The notes under the pieces were generated by a model. It was not told the origin of the DNA, searched no databases, and was given only the letters and a program-made list of their open reading frames with translations. Below are positions 23,336 to 36,115 of a stretch of DNA of 64,000 nt, piece by piece. Origin of the DNA: Lagopus muta. Lineage: Eukaryota > Chordata > Aves > Galliformes > Phasianidae. A program made the position numbers and the translations under genes. The first letter of the stretch is position 1; each line of letters opens with the position of its first letter. The stretch lies in NCBI RefSeq assembly GCF_023343835.1, contig NC_064433.1, positions 72,830,823 to 72,894,822 of the forward strand, written 5' to 3'.

Positions 23336-23389
23336 AGAAGTAAATAATATTAAAATGTTCTGTATTTGGAATATCTTTAAATGGGTCAA

Positions 23390-24200
23390 GAGGGAGAACA
23401 TCATCCCCCTAGATAAAACTATTCCTGGACATATTCTAGGATTTCTGGAATCACCCTACTATGAGCTTGCAGCTATAATTGAGAAATGGGGTCCTCTGCA
23501 AGTTAGCAGAAATATTTCTTCCCTGTCCTGAATGACACCAGCTAGCCTCATCCACCATGGCATGGCCATTATTAAATGCTTTAAATCAAGCAGAACTATC
23601 AAACAATACTTCAGAAAACAAAAATCAACTACTATGAGATCATATTGAAAAATTAGAACAACTTGGCACATTAACAGGAGAGAAATCAAGCTTAGTTTTC
23701 TCTACTAAGCAGGTCCACAACATTACATTAGAAAATACCCAGGCTCGTAAATCAATGGATCTGGATGATTCAGAAAGCAAAACCTCAAGGTTGGATCTCG
23801 AAACTCCATGTGGAGTTGGATCCCCTTGAGATCCAACCTATAACTCAGAAAATAAAGAATATACAAGATAGACCAGCAGGGGTGCCCCCTGATCAATGTC
23901 TCCCTACCCAAACTCATTTGCATGTAACAGCTCACCCTTATACAGCAACAGAATTAATGGACTTACTACAGCAATTCTGACAGAATCCTAGAGAAAGTAT
24001 AGCAGCCTGGCTTTTAAGGTTATTGGGCTCAGGAGCAGAAAGTGTTGTGGTTAATGGACCAGAAATTTTTAAGTTAGCGTTCATCACCTTACACACTGCC
24101 CTCAGACAAAGCTTATATACCACCATGCAACATCAGGACAAAAACCACTGGGGCAAAAGGAGAAGGCAATGAGGAAACTCAAGAGGAATACTTAAAAAGA
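23390..24200 (+). pseudogene. Endogenous retrovirus gag remnant
   Basis: Broken frames on the plus strand read like a retroviral capsid region. Near 23936 PYTATELMDLLQQF is followed by a stop, then NPRESIAAWLLRLL, GSGAESVVVNG and LHTALRQSLY. This spacing of a helical segment, an AAWLLRL helix and a C-terminal helix suggests capsid. No protease, RT or LTR is attached; a CR1 begins about 25 bp later. The family is not clear from this alone, and it is not obviously the ERV-L of 0.6-6 kb. Confidence 0.5.
23789..23838. repeat. Nested inverted repeat (50 bp)
   Basis: Outer arms GGTTGGATCTC (23789-23799) and GAGATCCAACC (23828-23838) are perfect 11-bp complements. Inside them AACTCCA (23802-23808) pairs with TGGAGTT (23811-23817) across two bases. 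The structure lies in the gag remnant. Confidence 0.85.
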
Positions 24201-24224
24201 ATGAATGCTTAAAATAATCTCTAA

Positions 24225-26396
24225 GAAGGTGACAAGGCCTGCTGCCCACCCGAAGTGCCTCTACACCAATGCATGCACTTTGGAAAACAAACAGGAGGAG
24301 CTGGAAGCCACTGTGCTACCAGAAAACCATAGTTGTCACTGAAACCTGGTGGAATGATTCCCATGACTGAGTGTGGCTATTGATAGCCACATGCTATTTG
24401 GAAGGAACAGACAAGGAAGGATAGGAGTGGGTCTACATGAGGAGGCTGTCTACATCAAGAGAGGAATAGAATGTGAAGAGTTCTCCCTAGAAAGCTGTCA
24501 TGAGCAAGATGAAAGCCTATGGGTGACAGTTAGAGATTGAGGTAGCAAAGGCAGTATTGTGGTCAGTGTCTACTACAGGACTCCTGATCAAGCAGAGCTA
24601 GTCAACGAAGTCTTTTAACTCCAGCTATGAGAGGTGTTGTGATCACAAGCACTCGTCCTTCTGGGGGCTTTGATCAACCAGATGTCTGGAAAAGTAGCAC
24701 AGCAAGTTGCAGGTGATCCAGTAAGCTTCTGAAAGGCATTGAGGATAACTTCTTTAGCCAATTAATAGATGGCCTCATCAGGAGGGATGCAATACAGGAC
24801 ATGTGTTGCTCACCAATGCAAATGAAATGATTGGTGACACCTGGATGGGAGGCAGCCTGGGCTGTAGTGACCATTGTATGGTGGAGTTCTTATGCTCCTG
24901 AGGGATATCAGACAGTCAAAGAATAAAATTGGGATGCTAAATTTTAGGAAAGCTAACTTCAGGGAGTTAGTCAACAAAGCCCTCTGAAAAACTGTCCTCA
25001 TGAGCAGGGATGCAGAGCAGAGCTGGCAGATATTTAAGGAAGCTTTCCTCAGGGCATGAGAACTCTATTCCTGGGTACAGCAAATCTGGAAAGGAGGACA
25101 AGAAACCAGCATGGCTGAACCAGGACCTGGTGGTCAAACTGGATAGCAAGAAGGAAATGCACACACAGTAGAATCAGAGACAGGTCCCACGAGAAGAATA
25201 TAAGGAAGCTGCTAGGCTGTGCAGAGATGGGGTCAGGAAAGCCAAAGCCCAGCTTGAACTGAACTTGGCAAGGGGTGCCAAAAAGAACAAGAAAGGCTTC
25301 TACAGGTAACTCAACCAGAAAAGGAAAGTCCAAGAGGATGTTCCCCCTTAGTGAGTGACAAAGGCAAGCTGGTAACAATGGACAAGAAGGCTGAGATACT
25401 AAACAACTTTTTTGCCTTGGTCTGCTCTGATAAGTGCTCATCACACAGCTCTCAAATTAATGATTTGGAAGAAGGGAACTAGGGAAGCAGTGGTGTGAGT
25501 GAAGATCAGGTTTGTGATCACCCAAGGAACACGAACATCCACAAGTCTATGGGTCCTGATGAGGTGCATACCAGAGTGCTGAGGGAATTAACTGATGTAG
25601 TTGCCAAGACATTCTCAATGATATCTGAAAAGTCATGGCAATCAGGTGAAGTCCCTGGTGACTGAAAAAAAGGCAAAATCATACCCATTTTTAAAAAGGG
25701 TAAAAAAAGATGAGAACTACCGACCTGTCAATATCACCTGCATGCTGGGAAAGATTATGGAACCGATCCTTCTGGAAGCTATGCTAAAGCATATGGAAGA
25801 CAGGGACGTGATATAGAAGAACCAGCTTGTCTTCACAAAAAGTCAAGTCCTACTTGACCAATCTAGCGGCCTTCTGTTGTTGTGTAACTGCATCAGTGGA
25901 GAAGGAAAGAACCATTGATGTCATCTATTTGGAATTCAGTAAGACCTTTGTCATGGCATCCCACAACATCTTTATCTCCAAATTGGAAAGATAATGGATT
26001 TGATGGATGGACTGTTCAATAGATGAGGAACTTGCTGCAGGGTCAAACTCAGAGAGTGGTGGTCAATGGATCAATGTCTGGATGGAGATCAGTGATAAGT
26101 GGTGTCTCTCAAGGTTCAGTGCTGGGATTGATACTCTTTAATATTTTTTTCAGTGACACTGACAGTGAGATTGAGTGCATCTTCAGAAAGCCTGCAGATG
26201 ACACTTAGCTGTAGGGTGTGGTTGACACACTACAGGGACAGGATGCCATCCAGAGGGACCTAGACAGGCTCAAGCAGTGGGTCCAGGAGAACTTCATGAG
26301 GTTCTACCTGTAGATATCCTTCTTCATTACAGGGAGTTGGAGCACATGACTTTTCAAGGTTCCTTCCAACTCCAAAGATTCTATGACTCTATGACG
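24225..26396 (+). mobile_element. Long decayed CR1 LINE, sense
   Basis: It begins at the ORF2 endonuclease start (LYTNACTLENKQEELEA), continues through the endonuclease (ETWWN) and linker, the RT start (MGPDEVH-like near 25550), motif A region ([10 protein letters not shown] near 25920), motif B (GVSQGSVLGLILFNIF near 26102) and the degenerate motif C (PADDT near 26190). It then loses about 1 kb and ends in the 3' UTR and tail (TTCTATGACTCTATGAC). Many stops are present. Confidence 0.88.
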
Positions 26397-29300
26397 TGCA
26401 AGCAAGATCCAAGATACTCTGAAATCATTGACATCCCTTCTGTTGACTTCATGGGACTTTGGATTATACTTTGAATTTTCAAAGGAGACAGACTTTTAAA
26501 ACTGTTTGGAGAATGAAAAGGCCAGACAAAAGTTCCTATGTGATGTTTAGGTCTATATCTTAGTTTTTCCATTATGCTTGTCAGCAGTGTATATCATCAG
26601 TAGATAGCGATGGAGAAAAAGACACTATCTTTTTGCAGCAGACCAGTGTTTATCTTTCAATAATAATAATTTCTTCAGCTTAATTTCTCATGTTGTCTTC
26701 CATGTTGGTACAGTAAGATCAAGTATTCTCTTACCCTAAAAAGCTGTATTTGATAGATAATAGCCAAAAATTCAGCTAATTATGTTGCTGGTAGCGATAT
26801 TCAACTATCAGGGGGCAATTTGCTGGATAAAGAATGAGAAGAACTGCAGAAAGGCCATCAATGTGAGGATAAAGTCTACAGTGAGGATGCAGAAGATCCA
26901 AACTAAGGGAAGAGTGTGCTGCCTAGAGCAGATTGCTGGGAGAGGGCAAGCAATAATGTGTGGAGAGGGGAAGCCAAATACTGGACTCAGAGTATTCAGA
27001 GTGAAAGTGATAGCAAAGATGCTAAGGTAGAAAAGTATTTAGCTGGGAAGTTATTTGAAGCGGTAGTCCTCTTCTTCTTTCCTTTGGCTCTTGCTCCTTA
27101 TTACCACTTCCCTCTGGGATCCCGTGGGTCAGCTGAAAGGGGTATCAAACCTGACTGAAAACTAATGATTTTCTGCCCTCCAAGAATAGCTGTCAATGAA
27201 TCAGACACAGACCTGGCTTCCACACAGCTCTTCAAGCAGTGATGCCTGAATAGCGGAGGGGTGGTACAGTGCAGCCAGGGGCTGCTATCTCTGGTAGTCA
27301 GGGATATCCACATTCCTATGTATCACCTATAAACCTTCTCTTGAAAGTATAAAGGGTAAAACAGCTTACAGATTGTGAAATGTGAAAACCTTCCTTGGGG
27401 CTTTGAAATGTGAAAACTCATGGGGCTTTATCCTAGCTAAGAGCTGACCTGGGATGCATATGGCCACAACCAGTCTTTCCACAAGTCTTTTGAGTGTTGC
27501 TGCTTCTGCCCAAGTCTATAAAAACCCCTAAGGAGGGATAGGTCAAGGAGCTGTGCACTTTTGAGGCCACACGACAGTTAAAAAGGATTTTAAACTGAAT
27601 TCAGTCACTTCTGCCCTGAGTTACTTTTTGTTAGGTGGTCTCTGCCTCACTCAGAGAGGCACGGTGATACTGTTGAATCTCTCTCCCTTATTCTCAGGAT
27701 GCTGCTTTTAATAGGAGCTTTGATGTAGAGGTGAGGGCCAAACATCCCACACCCAATCTGCTACCCATAATGTGCTATACAGTGCTGTTTAGTGCCTCGC
27801 TGAGCTCCATACAGTGCTGATCTACTCTTTGCTCCTACTGCATCCCACCTTGGACTTGGCTATTAGCTGTGAGCATATCTGGAGGTAGATCACACAGACC
27901 ACTGAGCACTCCTTCCCTGAAAACAGAAGCTGAAGTGGCCCAGGCCAGGCCAAGAGAAGGTATCCATAAGGCAGCTGCAGTGGTTCTGCCTACCACTATG
28001 TGCCAGCACAAGCAAGCAAATTCCAAGAAGATACAGTCATCAGCAGCTCTGTGAATACAGGAAAGTGGTTACAAGCACTATCTGCCTCAAAGAGAGAAGA
28101 AACCACAGACTGACTGCAGCCTCACCTTGTGCTTTCTGATAATCTGCTGCTCAGAAACATTTGCTGATGTACTATAGTACCTGCGGCTAGGTAGTTGTGA
28201 AAACAAATATGCAGATAGATGCAAAGGCAATCTGGCCAGTTAAAACAGCCTGCATTTTAGCACACACATAATAAAACTCACAAAAGGAGAAAGAAGTTTA
28301 TTCCTCAAAGCTGTTATGTACTGTGTCCTGGGAGAGAAAAATTTGCTAAGGTGCACAGTGTAACTGTCCCCTTCCAGTCAATACAGGACTGCTTTGCCCC
28401 AGCATGGTCCCCATAGCTTTACATACTGACTCAAATATAGTGTCTTCTCTACATTCTGAGACTGCTCAACAGGCAAGTCAATTTCATAATTCAGAAGATT
28501 TTCCCTGTTTTTCTCTTTACATTTTCTCAGTTTTAATAATCACCTTGTGCTCAAATTTCAGACCGTTTGCCCGAAAAGGAGGGAACAATTGCTTGCAAGT
28601 GTTCCTACCTGGTCACTAAATGATAAAATTAACAAGCCTGACTGCTTGAAAAGTGCTCTGCAGTTGAACTTTTACTATTCAACACTCTGTTCAAGGGGCA
28701 GATTCTCTACCTATTCAAATGTCCATTTATTGTCCAACTGGAAATGATTGGAGTTAGGTAGGATGGTGAGAGGCAAAGAGACAATATTATGGATGCCTTC
28801 CTGTTCATTCTATACTAGTGCTTCATGAGTTGTTTTACCAGCTGAAGTTAGAGTTCCCACCACAACTCTTCACCTCCCTGTCATACCTTTGTTTCAAGAG
28901 CAGCAGGGAAGGGAATGGCTCTGAGCTTCAATCCCACTACTACATTCTTCCACAGCATGAAAAGGTCACAACAATGTGCAGAATCTTATCAGTATCTGAA
29001 ATATTGTATTTTCATTATCAAAAGGTTTTATTGTAGCCTAGGATTTGCCACAGAGGGTGTTCTTTAAAAATCTGCCAAGTTTGCTTTTGAAAAAACAGAT
29101 AACATTACCTTGTCATTTGTGGTATTTCTTGTGCTGCTCTTCCCACTTCAGTGGAAGGCTGCTGAGGATGTTTAGGGAAAGGCTAAGATAAATGTACTTC
29201 AATACCAAAATAAACAATAGAGGGTAATGGGCAGCTTGTATTATTCATGCTTATACTGGACTCTAGTTTGTGCTTAAAGAGAGCTCTCCCAGAGCTTTTA

Positions 29301-32300
29301 TCCAGTGATTCCAAAGTCCAGAAGGATCAAGTCAGCTCTGTCATGAGTAATGACTGATATTGTCTGTGGGGTACACGTGGTTCTGAGCACAGTACTCTAA
29401 AACTACAGCAGGATCAAGCCTGTGCTGCTAAGAGCTGTTCAGCTTCCCACCACTCCTCAAGTTCTTCTCCAGCTGTCCTAGGAGCACTGCACCTCCTCCA
29501 AGGCACACAGTAGGACTGCCATTGTTCTTAGCAATGGAAATGGTCAGAGAGGCTGCATGTGGATTGGAGTCATCCATGGCTACACAAAATCTGTCTCCTG
29601 CTTGGGGCTGCTTTGCGCAGCTGGAGGAGGAAGAGCTGAAGATTTTCTCCCACATGAGAGTTCTCATTCCAGAAGATAGACACTAACTTTCTTGATCATA
29701 TGTACTATTTTGGAATGCCTTTCTATCCAGGCATAGTTTCTGTATGGGTAACTAATGAAGACAGTAAGGGGGAAATGATGATTTCACTGTAATGACATAG
29801 AAGACAGAACATACATGTATTCATGTGCAGATTATGAAGATAGAGAAATTCCACAAAGTCTCTCTTTTGAGATAGTAGCATGTCGCCAGCAAACAATAAA
29901 TAGTAGCAACTGTAGGGGAATTCTTCCACAGGAAAATTCATCTGCCACAAAAATTACCATAACTACTCACCAACTTCTGGTCTGGCAGAGCAAAAGTCAG
30001 AAGCTTAACATGCTGCATAAGGGGAAAAGAGAAATTCTCCAGGGCAGATCTTTAGTGACCAGAATGGATCATGTTTTTCCTGCTCTGAAGTGAATGCAAT
30101 GAAAAGAATGAAGATCAGAGTTAACCAACTGATTTTTCAGGCCTTAAGTCTGAAAAAAGCAGATATGAAATCCTTTATGTTTAATCTTTAATTCCATGCT
30201 TTTTTGCTCCCATGTATTTGTTACATCAGGAGATTATGACTCTAATCTACCATCTTAGAATAAACAACACGAAGTGTAACTGTCTCAGAGAACAAAATTA
30301 ACAACAAGATTGCTAATTTGAGCCAAATTTTGGTGGAGAGATTCACTCCTTCATAGATAAGTGAACATATAAAACATGCAATGCTACTGGTCCATTAGGG
30401 CATACAACATAAACAACTCTATGGTCTGATCCTGCAGCTCCTATGGGATACAATCTGATGCCTCAAGTGTCCTGTTCACACTGAATGGCCCTCTAAGAAG
30501 CATCTGATGTGAGACATTAGTCTTTACAATCTAAAGCAAAGCTAAGAAAAAACAGTTGCAGAATTCTGGAAGCACCAGTGCAAAACACAGCTGTACAAAA
30601 TGGGTTAATGTTTGATCTCTTTCTAAGAAGACATTATCTTACATGCATCTCAGTGCATATGGCACTAAGTAGATAGTTTACTACTTATGCAGTTCCTGAC
30701 AAACTGAGTTGCTGGCACTATAGAGATTACCTTTATTCTGTATTTCTCTGTTGCCATATCCAAATGTTTGGGTTTTGTTCCAGTGTGATGCTATCCTACT
30801 GCAGGAGAAAGCAGGAGGCAGCAATATTCTCTGCTGTGCCTCAGCTCCACAGGGCAAAATTCTTGCCAGCTTCTCCCTTTGCTTACACATAAGAAAGTCT
30901 GCTGGTTTCAGTGGACTAACTCTCCAGCTTCAGATCAAGCCTGCTGACCTCAATCAGTATATCTTAGAACACAACATTACTAGTGTTCTATTGCTAGTTA
31001 TGACAGGATTCAGCAGTGATAACTTGCTGGAATTTCTGACATGGGAAAACCTTCTGTACTTTAGGGAATACCACACAGGTTCAGGTGATATGGAAACAGC
31101 TTTAAAAGTCCCTTTCTCTTTTCCTTGTGATTGTCAGAGAATCCTGGAATCTCTCACAGTACCTCTGAACACAGATGCTTACGCTTCTCCAAGCAGCATG
31201 AAACTTCATCTCAGGACAGTATTCTTTTAGGAATATCTGGCAACTTTCTTACAGTGAGTTGGCCTTGTTTTTGCATCCTATGTCTATTGACAAATTACAG
31301 CGAAACTAGTCTGTGTGCTTCTGGGATTCAATTCTATTTCTGCTGATAATGAACACTGGCGTTTCTAAAGACAAAATGTGAATCTGTGCTTCAGTCCCAG
31401 GTATTCTAGGTAATAGTCCTTTTGGTGAGAATAATAAGCAGGATTTCAAGAGGGCACAACTAGGAAGATTTTATTTCTAAATTAATTCAAGGAACCTACC
31501 TCCAAAACCAGTTATACTGAACTGCCACAGCCAAGTGTCTGAAAGTGAGGAACTGACAAATTCCAATTGTTCCAACAGTCTTAATTCTACTTGCTTGGGA
31601 GTACGAAAAACAGAGCAATATTTGGCAACATGAATACCTTACCCTAGAATCCCAGTCTCTCCGGCACACAGCTTGAAAGAACAAGAACGGAGATTTATTA
31701 TTCGTTAATATTGTACTAATTGTTGATATCCCACTGACACGAACAGTTTAGAGAACTCCAAGTATTATGCAACTCTCCTGCCAGATCAGAATAGACTGAC
31801 ACAGCTACAACTACCTATTTAAGATTAGCCAGATTTTATTTGCATAAGAATTTAAAGTGAAAAAAACCACTTACAACATCCAGGAAATGATCACTAAAAA
31901 TTAATTACTGCATATTCTTTTATTAGCTGAATACGTATGCCAGTTTGTACATAAAACATTGAACACTCAGGCACCAGACTAAAGCAGTCATGAAACAGTA
32001 AGCTTCGTTCACTTTTAGAGTTCCCTTTGCGTCCTGCTGGCAGCAAAGAGGAGCCCTCCAGGCTTTATTTTCTACTTGCGCTGCAGCCTTCTGTTAAAAG
32101 GAGGGCGGTTGGTTTCAGAGGAAAATCTCTCTCAGCAGCTCGGATTTCAGTAGGTAAGTGAGAGAAGGGGAGAAACGAGAGGAAATACAAAAGAGCAGGT
32201 AGAAAACTCATCCCTGTGTGAAGTCTCAGCCACTTTCCTTATTGATAATTTTTAGTATCGCACTAACAGTCAGAGGCACTTCCCAAGCTCACTGCTGTGC

Positions 32301-32340
32301 TGTGCCAGGGAGGAGACCCATAATTCTCACCACACACCCA
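26397..32340. other. Repeat-poor intergenic DNA
   Basis: About 5.9 kb with no CR1, no recognisable gene and no RNA. It has short open frames, the longest being 159 codons at 30751-31230, which shows no domain and no splice pattern. A weak LTR-like stretch near 27.4 kb is listed separately. Confidence 0.4.
27374..27524 (+). other. Possible old LTR or promoter-like stretch
   Basis: Two imperfect tandem copies of a roughly 26-bp unit (GAAATGTGAAAAC...GGGGCTTT) at 27377-27429 are followed by a TATAAAAA box at 27517. Repeated enhancer units before a TATA box are common in U3 regions of LTRs, but I cannot find the ends, so this stays tentative. Confidence 0.25.
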
Positions 32341-32640
32341 ATGACAAGGACTAAATCGCCCACACGCTTTTAGCCGCCAGAGTCCAGAGCAAGCGGAGCA
32401 ATCTCCCCTCCTTTCCGGCTCGGCGCTGCTCCCCGGGACACATCGGGAGCCGCAGCTTCTCAAGGCCCGGGCCCGTGGAACTGCCGCGGCAGAGACGAGC
32501 CGCGCATGCCCCCTGCCGGTAAGGGATGGCGGTACCTGAAGGAGTCCGGCTAGGGCTGCTCCAGCAAGGGACTCCAGAGAGCGCAGCTGAGGTAGTGCTG
32601 CTGGAGAGAGGCGGGTGCTGCTGTTCAAGCGATAATTATT
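32341..32640. promoter_or_regulatory. Small isolated CpG island
   Basis: I count about 23 CpG dinucleotides in these 300 bp, against very few on either side. A CCAAT box lies at its left edge (near 32338), an NRF1-like string CGCGCATGC at about 32501, and donor-like GTAAGG at about 32519. A good donor consensus AGGTAAGTG also occurs upstream near 32152. This looks like the promoter of an unknown transcript. No coding exon is visible; the 121-codon minus-strand frame inside it is probably a by-product of GC content. Confidence 0.5.
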
Positions 32641-35600
32641 AAACGTGGATGTTGGTTCAAACTGAACAGAACTTACTCATCATCCCAACCAACAGCAGGT
32701 GCAGAAACGTGCCAGCCCAACTCCCAGCAATGAACACCAGTGAGTGAAGTGCAAAAATGCTCACCAAGAGACAGCAGCTGCAGTGAAAACTATTTTTTTT
32801 TTCCAATGGTTCAATGCTGTTTGGCACTTACATAACTGTGGCTAAGAAACTAAGTATACCTTGAAAGGAAATTGGGATTTCACCTGCCAGCACACCCTCA
32901 CAAAGTGACCTAAGAACACTCAGAGCAGTGAACAGTGGTGGGAATAGTGACAACGGAAGATTGTAAGTCATCCTACTACCAAAATCTGCAGCAGAAATGC
33001 TTTTCTGTGTTACAGTGTCACTGATGCACAGCCCATTTATTTCAAGACAGGGCTGATACTCAGGAATTTGAGACTCCATATTTGTATTTCCAGAGCCCTC
33101 TGCCATGAATGCAGGCAAGTCACTCAACATGAAGTCTTGTTCTTACAGTAGCTGATAGTAGTCTGGCAATGGAATTCTGTTCTTTAATATATAAACAAAC
33201 AAACAAACAAAAAAAAAAAAAAAAAGGAAAAGGAAAAGGAAAAGGAAAAAGAAGAAAAGGAACACAAAAAAATGTTCCTCATTTGGCATAAGAGCAGATA
33301 AGAGAGGAAGTGTTTTGGGGGCCGACTGTCTCTTTCTTTCATGACTGGGGGTCCTTTAGTGCATTAATTACACATGGAAGAAGGAACAAGAGCTGTATAC
33401 TTAAACAAGAGAGTGAATTTGAAGTCCCACCTAAGGGACAGAAAATAAAAATTACCCTTGCAAAAAGAATGGGTACACAACTTCAGCTCATGTTTTTCAT
33501 AGGCTGTCATCCTGAAGAGACAAACAGAAGGGCAGATCCTGGCAAACAAGAGAGCCAGATTGGTGGCAGATAGGGTAGCCTGATTTAATGTTGCAGGAAG
33601 GTCAAAACAGAAATTTTAGCATCAAAGAAAGGAAAAGGGCTGCAAAAGCATAGTGCTCGCAAGTAGCACTTGCCAGAGGTATCATATAAAATTAACTCTG
33701 CTGTTATTATGTCTATTGGAAAGAAAGGTGAAGGCCACGACCTATGGAGCAGGGGTCAGATGTTACAGACCATCAGACAAAGGAAGTGACAATGGGGAAC
33801 ATTTTTTCTCTGAAACATTACCAGATGGTCGCTAATTTCAGTCAGAGGAGAGGGCATGGCCACCAAACCTATGCAGCTTCCTGAACCTGACACTCAGACA
33901 TTATCAGGGGAAAAGACTACTTTTACAACTGTTACATGAGAAACTGTGCAGTGCAACCTGTGCAGTTAATGACAACGCTGTGCTGATTTGGGACAGAATT
34001 AGCCAATATCAGTCATAAAATATGTATTTGCCTTTTGACTGTTTGTCCATAGGAGATATAGTCTAAAATAACTTGAAAACTGCTTTCTTAATGGGAATTT
34101 TCCCTTCCCACCCTTCTGGTTTTAAAAATGATTATGTATTTTGCTTTAGAAGAAAGAACAGAGGAAAGTTTGCTGTGAACTGGCACATCAACACCGGTGT
34201 CTGTTCAAGTCATGTGCTTCATTGTAGAAGTAGAAATTCTGCTGTTTGCATTCAGATGGAAATTTGCTGGCAGATTAACTGGGAAATCTCTGCTAGTTCA
34301 ACCAGGTAGGACGCTAATGTATTTCCATACCTGCAGCAGAAGCAAGGATCACACACAGAGACATATGGGTGGTGCTGATTTCAGTGGCCACAGAGCAGCA
34401 TCTATTCAGAACATTAGGACACAGACCTGAGAATAGAAACCTAAATGCTTTTTGTGGTGCTACATGATCTGTGTTTACTCTTGGCTGAGTTATATTTTCA
34501 CCATTCTTATGCTGTTCTGTCTAGGAAATACAGGACACTTAGGCACTTGTAATTGTTATGATCTGATTTAAAGTCTTCAGTTCAACTAGAAACTGGGAGC
34601 AGTGCAGCATGCTTTTCTTAAAATAACCTGCTGTGTAATGCCTGTGTGGTTTTATTTACAAGTATTATAATTTTATGTGCCTGCCATATGAGAGTTGCAG
34701 CTTTGAACTGCGGAAGCAAGAGCTGGAACACAGGTCACTGGAGGTGCAGGCATGGTGCTTTAAGCAACAAATCTACCCTAAACCCACTGTGGCACACTCA
34801 CAGGTCATTCTGCTATGTTCTGTCTTCCAATCTATTTAAGGAGTACTTCAGCCAGCCTGTGATGAAGCAAGATTAAGAATACAGCAGAAAGATAAGCTTT
34901 ACTCATGCTATGAAACCAGGTTGTTGCCTTGGGAGAAGCTCTGCTTCACCTTTTCAGCACTGTTAATGATCATATTTCAAAGTGTTTTTCTTGTGCTAAA
35001 CAACACAGGAAACAGAATACGCAGTGCTTGTAAAGAGCCTTGCCCTGCCATTTCACAGAATTTACTAGTCTTGAAATTGCCTTCAAAACTTGGGTCTGTT
35101 GAACCTGGGGTGTCTTTCTGGTTTCTTTCAGATGCTGTATTATTATTGTGTGAGATGGACTTTGCAGGGCAAGCAATCCTTTCAAAAAGATACTGGTTTG
35201 CTCTACACTGGCAGATGTTTATTAAGAAAGTGCCAGGAAGCTACATTATTTTATAACTGCAGCAGCAGAGCAGTGCTGATTGGATTTTAAAGCTTCAATG
35301 AAAACTTTCTTCATAATTTCAGATTGTGTTGAACAGCAGATTCAGAGATTTTAACTGAAATGTTTCTGAAAATACCAAAACTCTCACCCACTCAGAGATC
35401 TGGATGTGAAGTCTCAAATCCTAACAGGGAGAAAAAAAGAATGATGACATTTTCTTCCCAGTTTTATATCAGACCCAGCAATAAACCTTGCTAATATGGT
35501 TTCTATATAAACCAAATAGACATAATAAAATTAAAGTATACATAGTTCCTAAGTAGAAAGTGCAAGAGACTAATACAAGTACTACTGGCATTGTTCAAAT

Positions 35601-35804
35601 ATGCAAAAGGCAGAAATATGCAACAGCAGAAGAATAATGAAATGCAGGGGAAAGGTGTAGTTCATATGCTGTAAAATGAGTTCAGTGATGGAGGCAAACA
35701 GATAAGTAAGCTGTCTTGGTGTAGCAGGGAAGGTTCTCACTTCAACAGCAAACAGTCTGTAGTCATAGGTAAGAAAAGAACTCAGAAAAGGCTTGGGGTT
35801 TTTG
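32641..35804. other. Unassigned intergenic DNA
   Basis: No gene or dispersed repeat recognised, apart from the simple repeat at 33191. Confidence 0.4.
33191..33253. repeat. Simple repeat (AAAC)n, poly(A), (GGAAAA)n
   Basis: Four AAAC units, an A run of about 20, then about five AGGAAA units. It might be the tail of an old retroposon, but nothing upstream identifies one. Confidence 0.85.
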
Positions 35805-35890
35805 AAACAGGCCCAGAGGGAGCTGGGCTTCTTCAACCTGGAGAAAAGAAGGCTTAGGTGTGACCTAGTGGCTTTCTGCAAAGTCCCAGT
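35805..35890 (+). mobile_element. CR1 ORF2 C-terminal fragment
   Basis: It encodes ELGFFNLEKRRLRCDLVAF, matching the [19 protein letters not shown] stretch of the open copy at 52.4 kb. The remaining C-terminus is replaced by unrelated sequence before the tail at 36015. Confidence 0.75.
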
Positions 35891-36014
35891 GCAAGAGGAA
35901 GAGGACTGCTTTCAACTTTCACTGTCCATGAGTGTGATCATAAATGTCAGATGTTATCAGGCCTTTGGTTTTATTGTGCTTTTATGTCTGTGGAAAATGT
36001 CATCAGCTGCTCTC

Positions 36015-36115
36015 AGCCCTCTATCCCGCCCTGCTAGGCAGGGGGGTTGGAACTACATGATCCTTGGGGTCCCGTCCAACCCGGGTGATTCTGTGATTCT
36101 GTGTGATTCTGTGAA
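36015..36115 (+). mobile_element. CR1 3' UTR and tail
   Basis: The text CCCTGCTAGGCAGGGGGGTT, then CTACATGATCCTTGGGGTCC and the tail GATTCTGTGATTCTGTG match the end of the young copy at 53860-53944. It probably belongs to the same insertion as 35805-35890. Confidence 0.9.

Noticed and set aside
30751..31230. 159-codon open frame on the plus strand
   Set aside because: No recognisable domain, no splice context and no compositional difference from the flanks; a frame of this length is expected by chance in several places of a 64-kb window.
32263..32628. 121-codon minus-strand frame in the small CpG island
   Set aside because: GC-rich sequence has few stop codons; the peptide is Ala/Arg/Ser-rich without a domain. 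Kept only as a CpG island.
33191..33253. Poly(A)-like tail of a retrogene
   Set aside because: Nothing upstream resembles a processed transcript.
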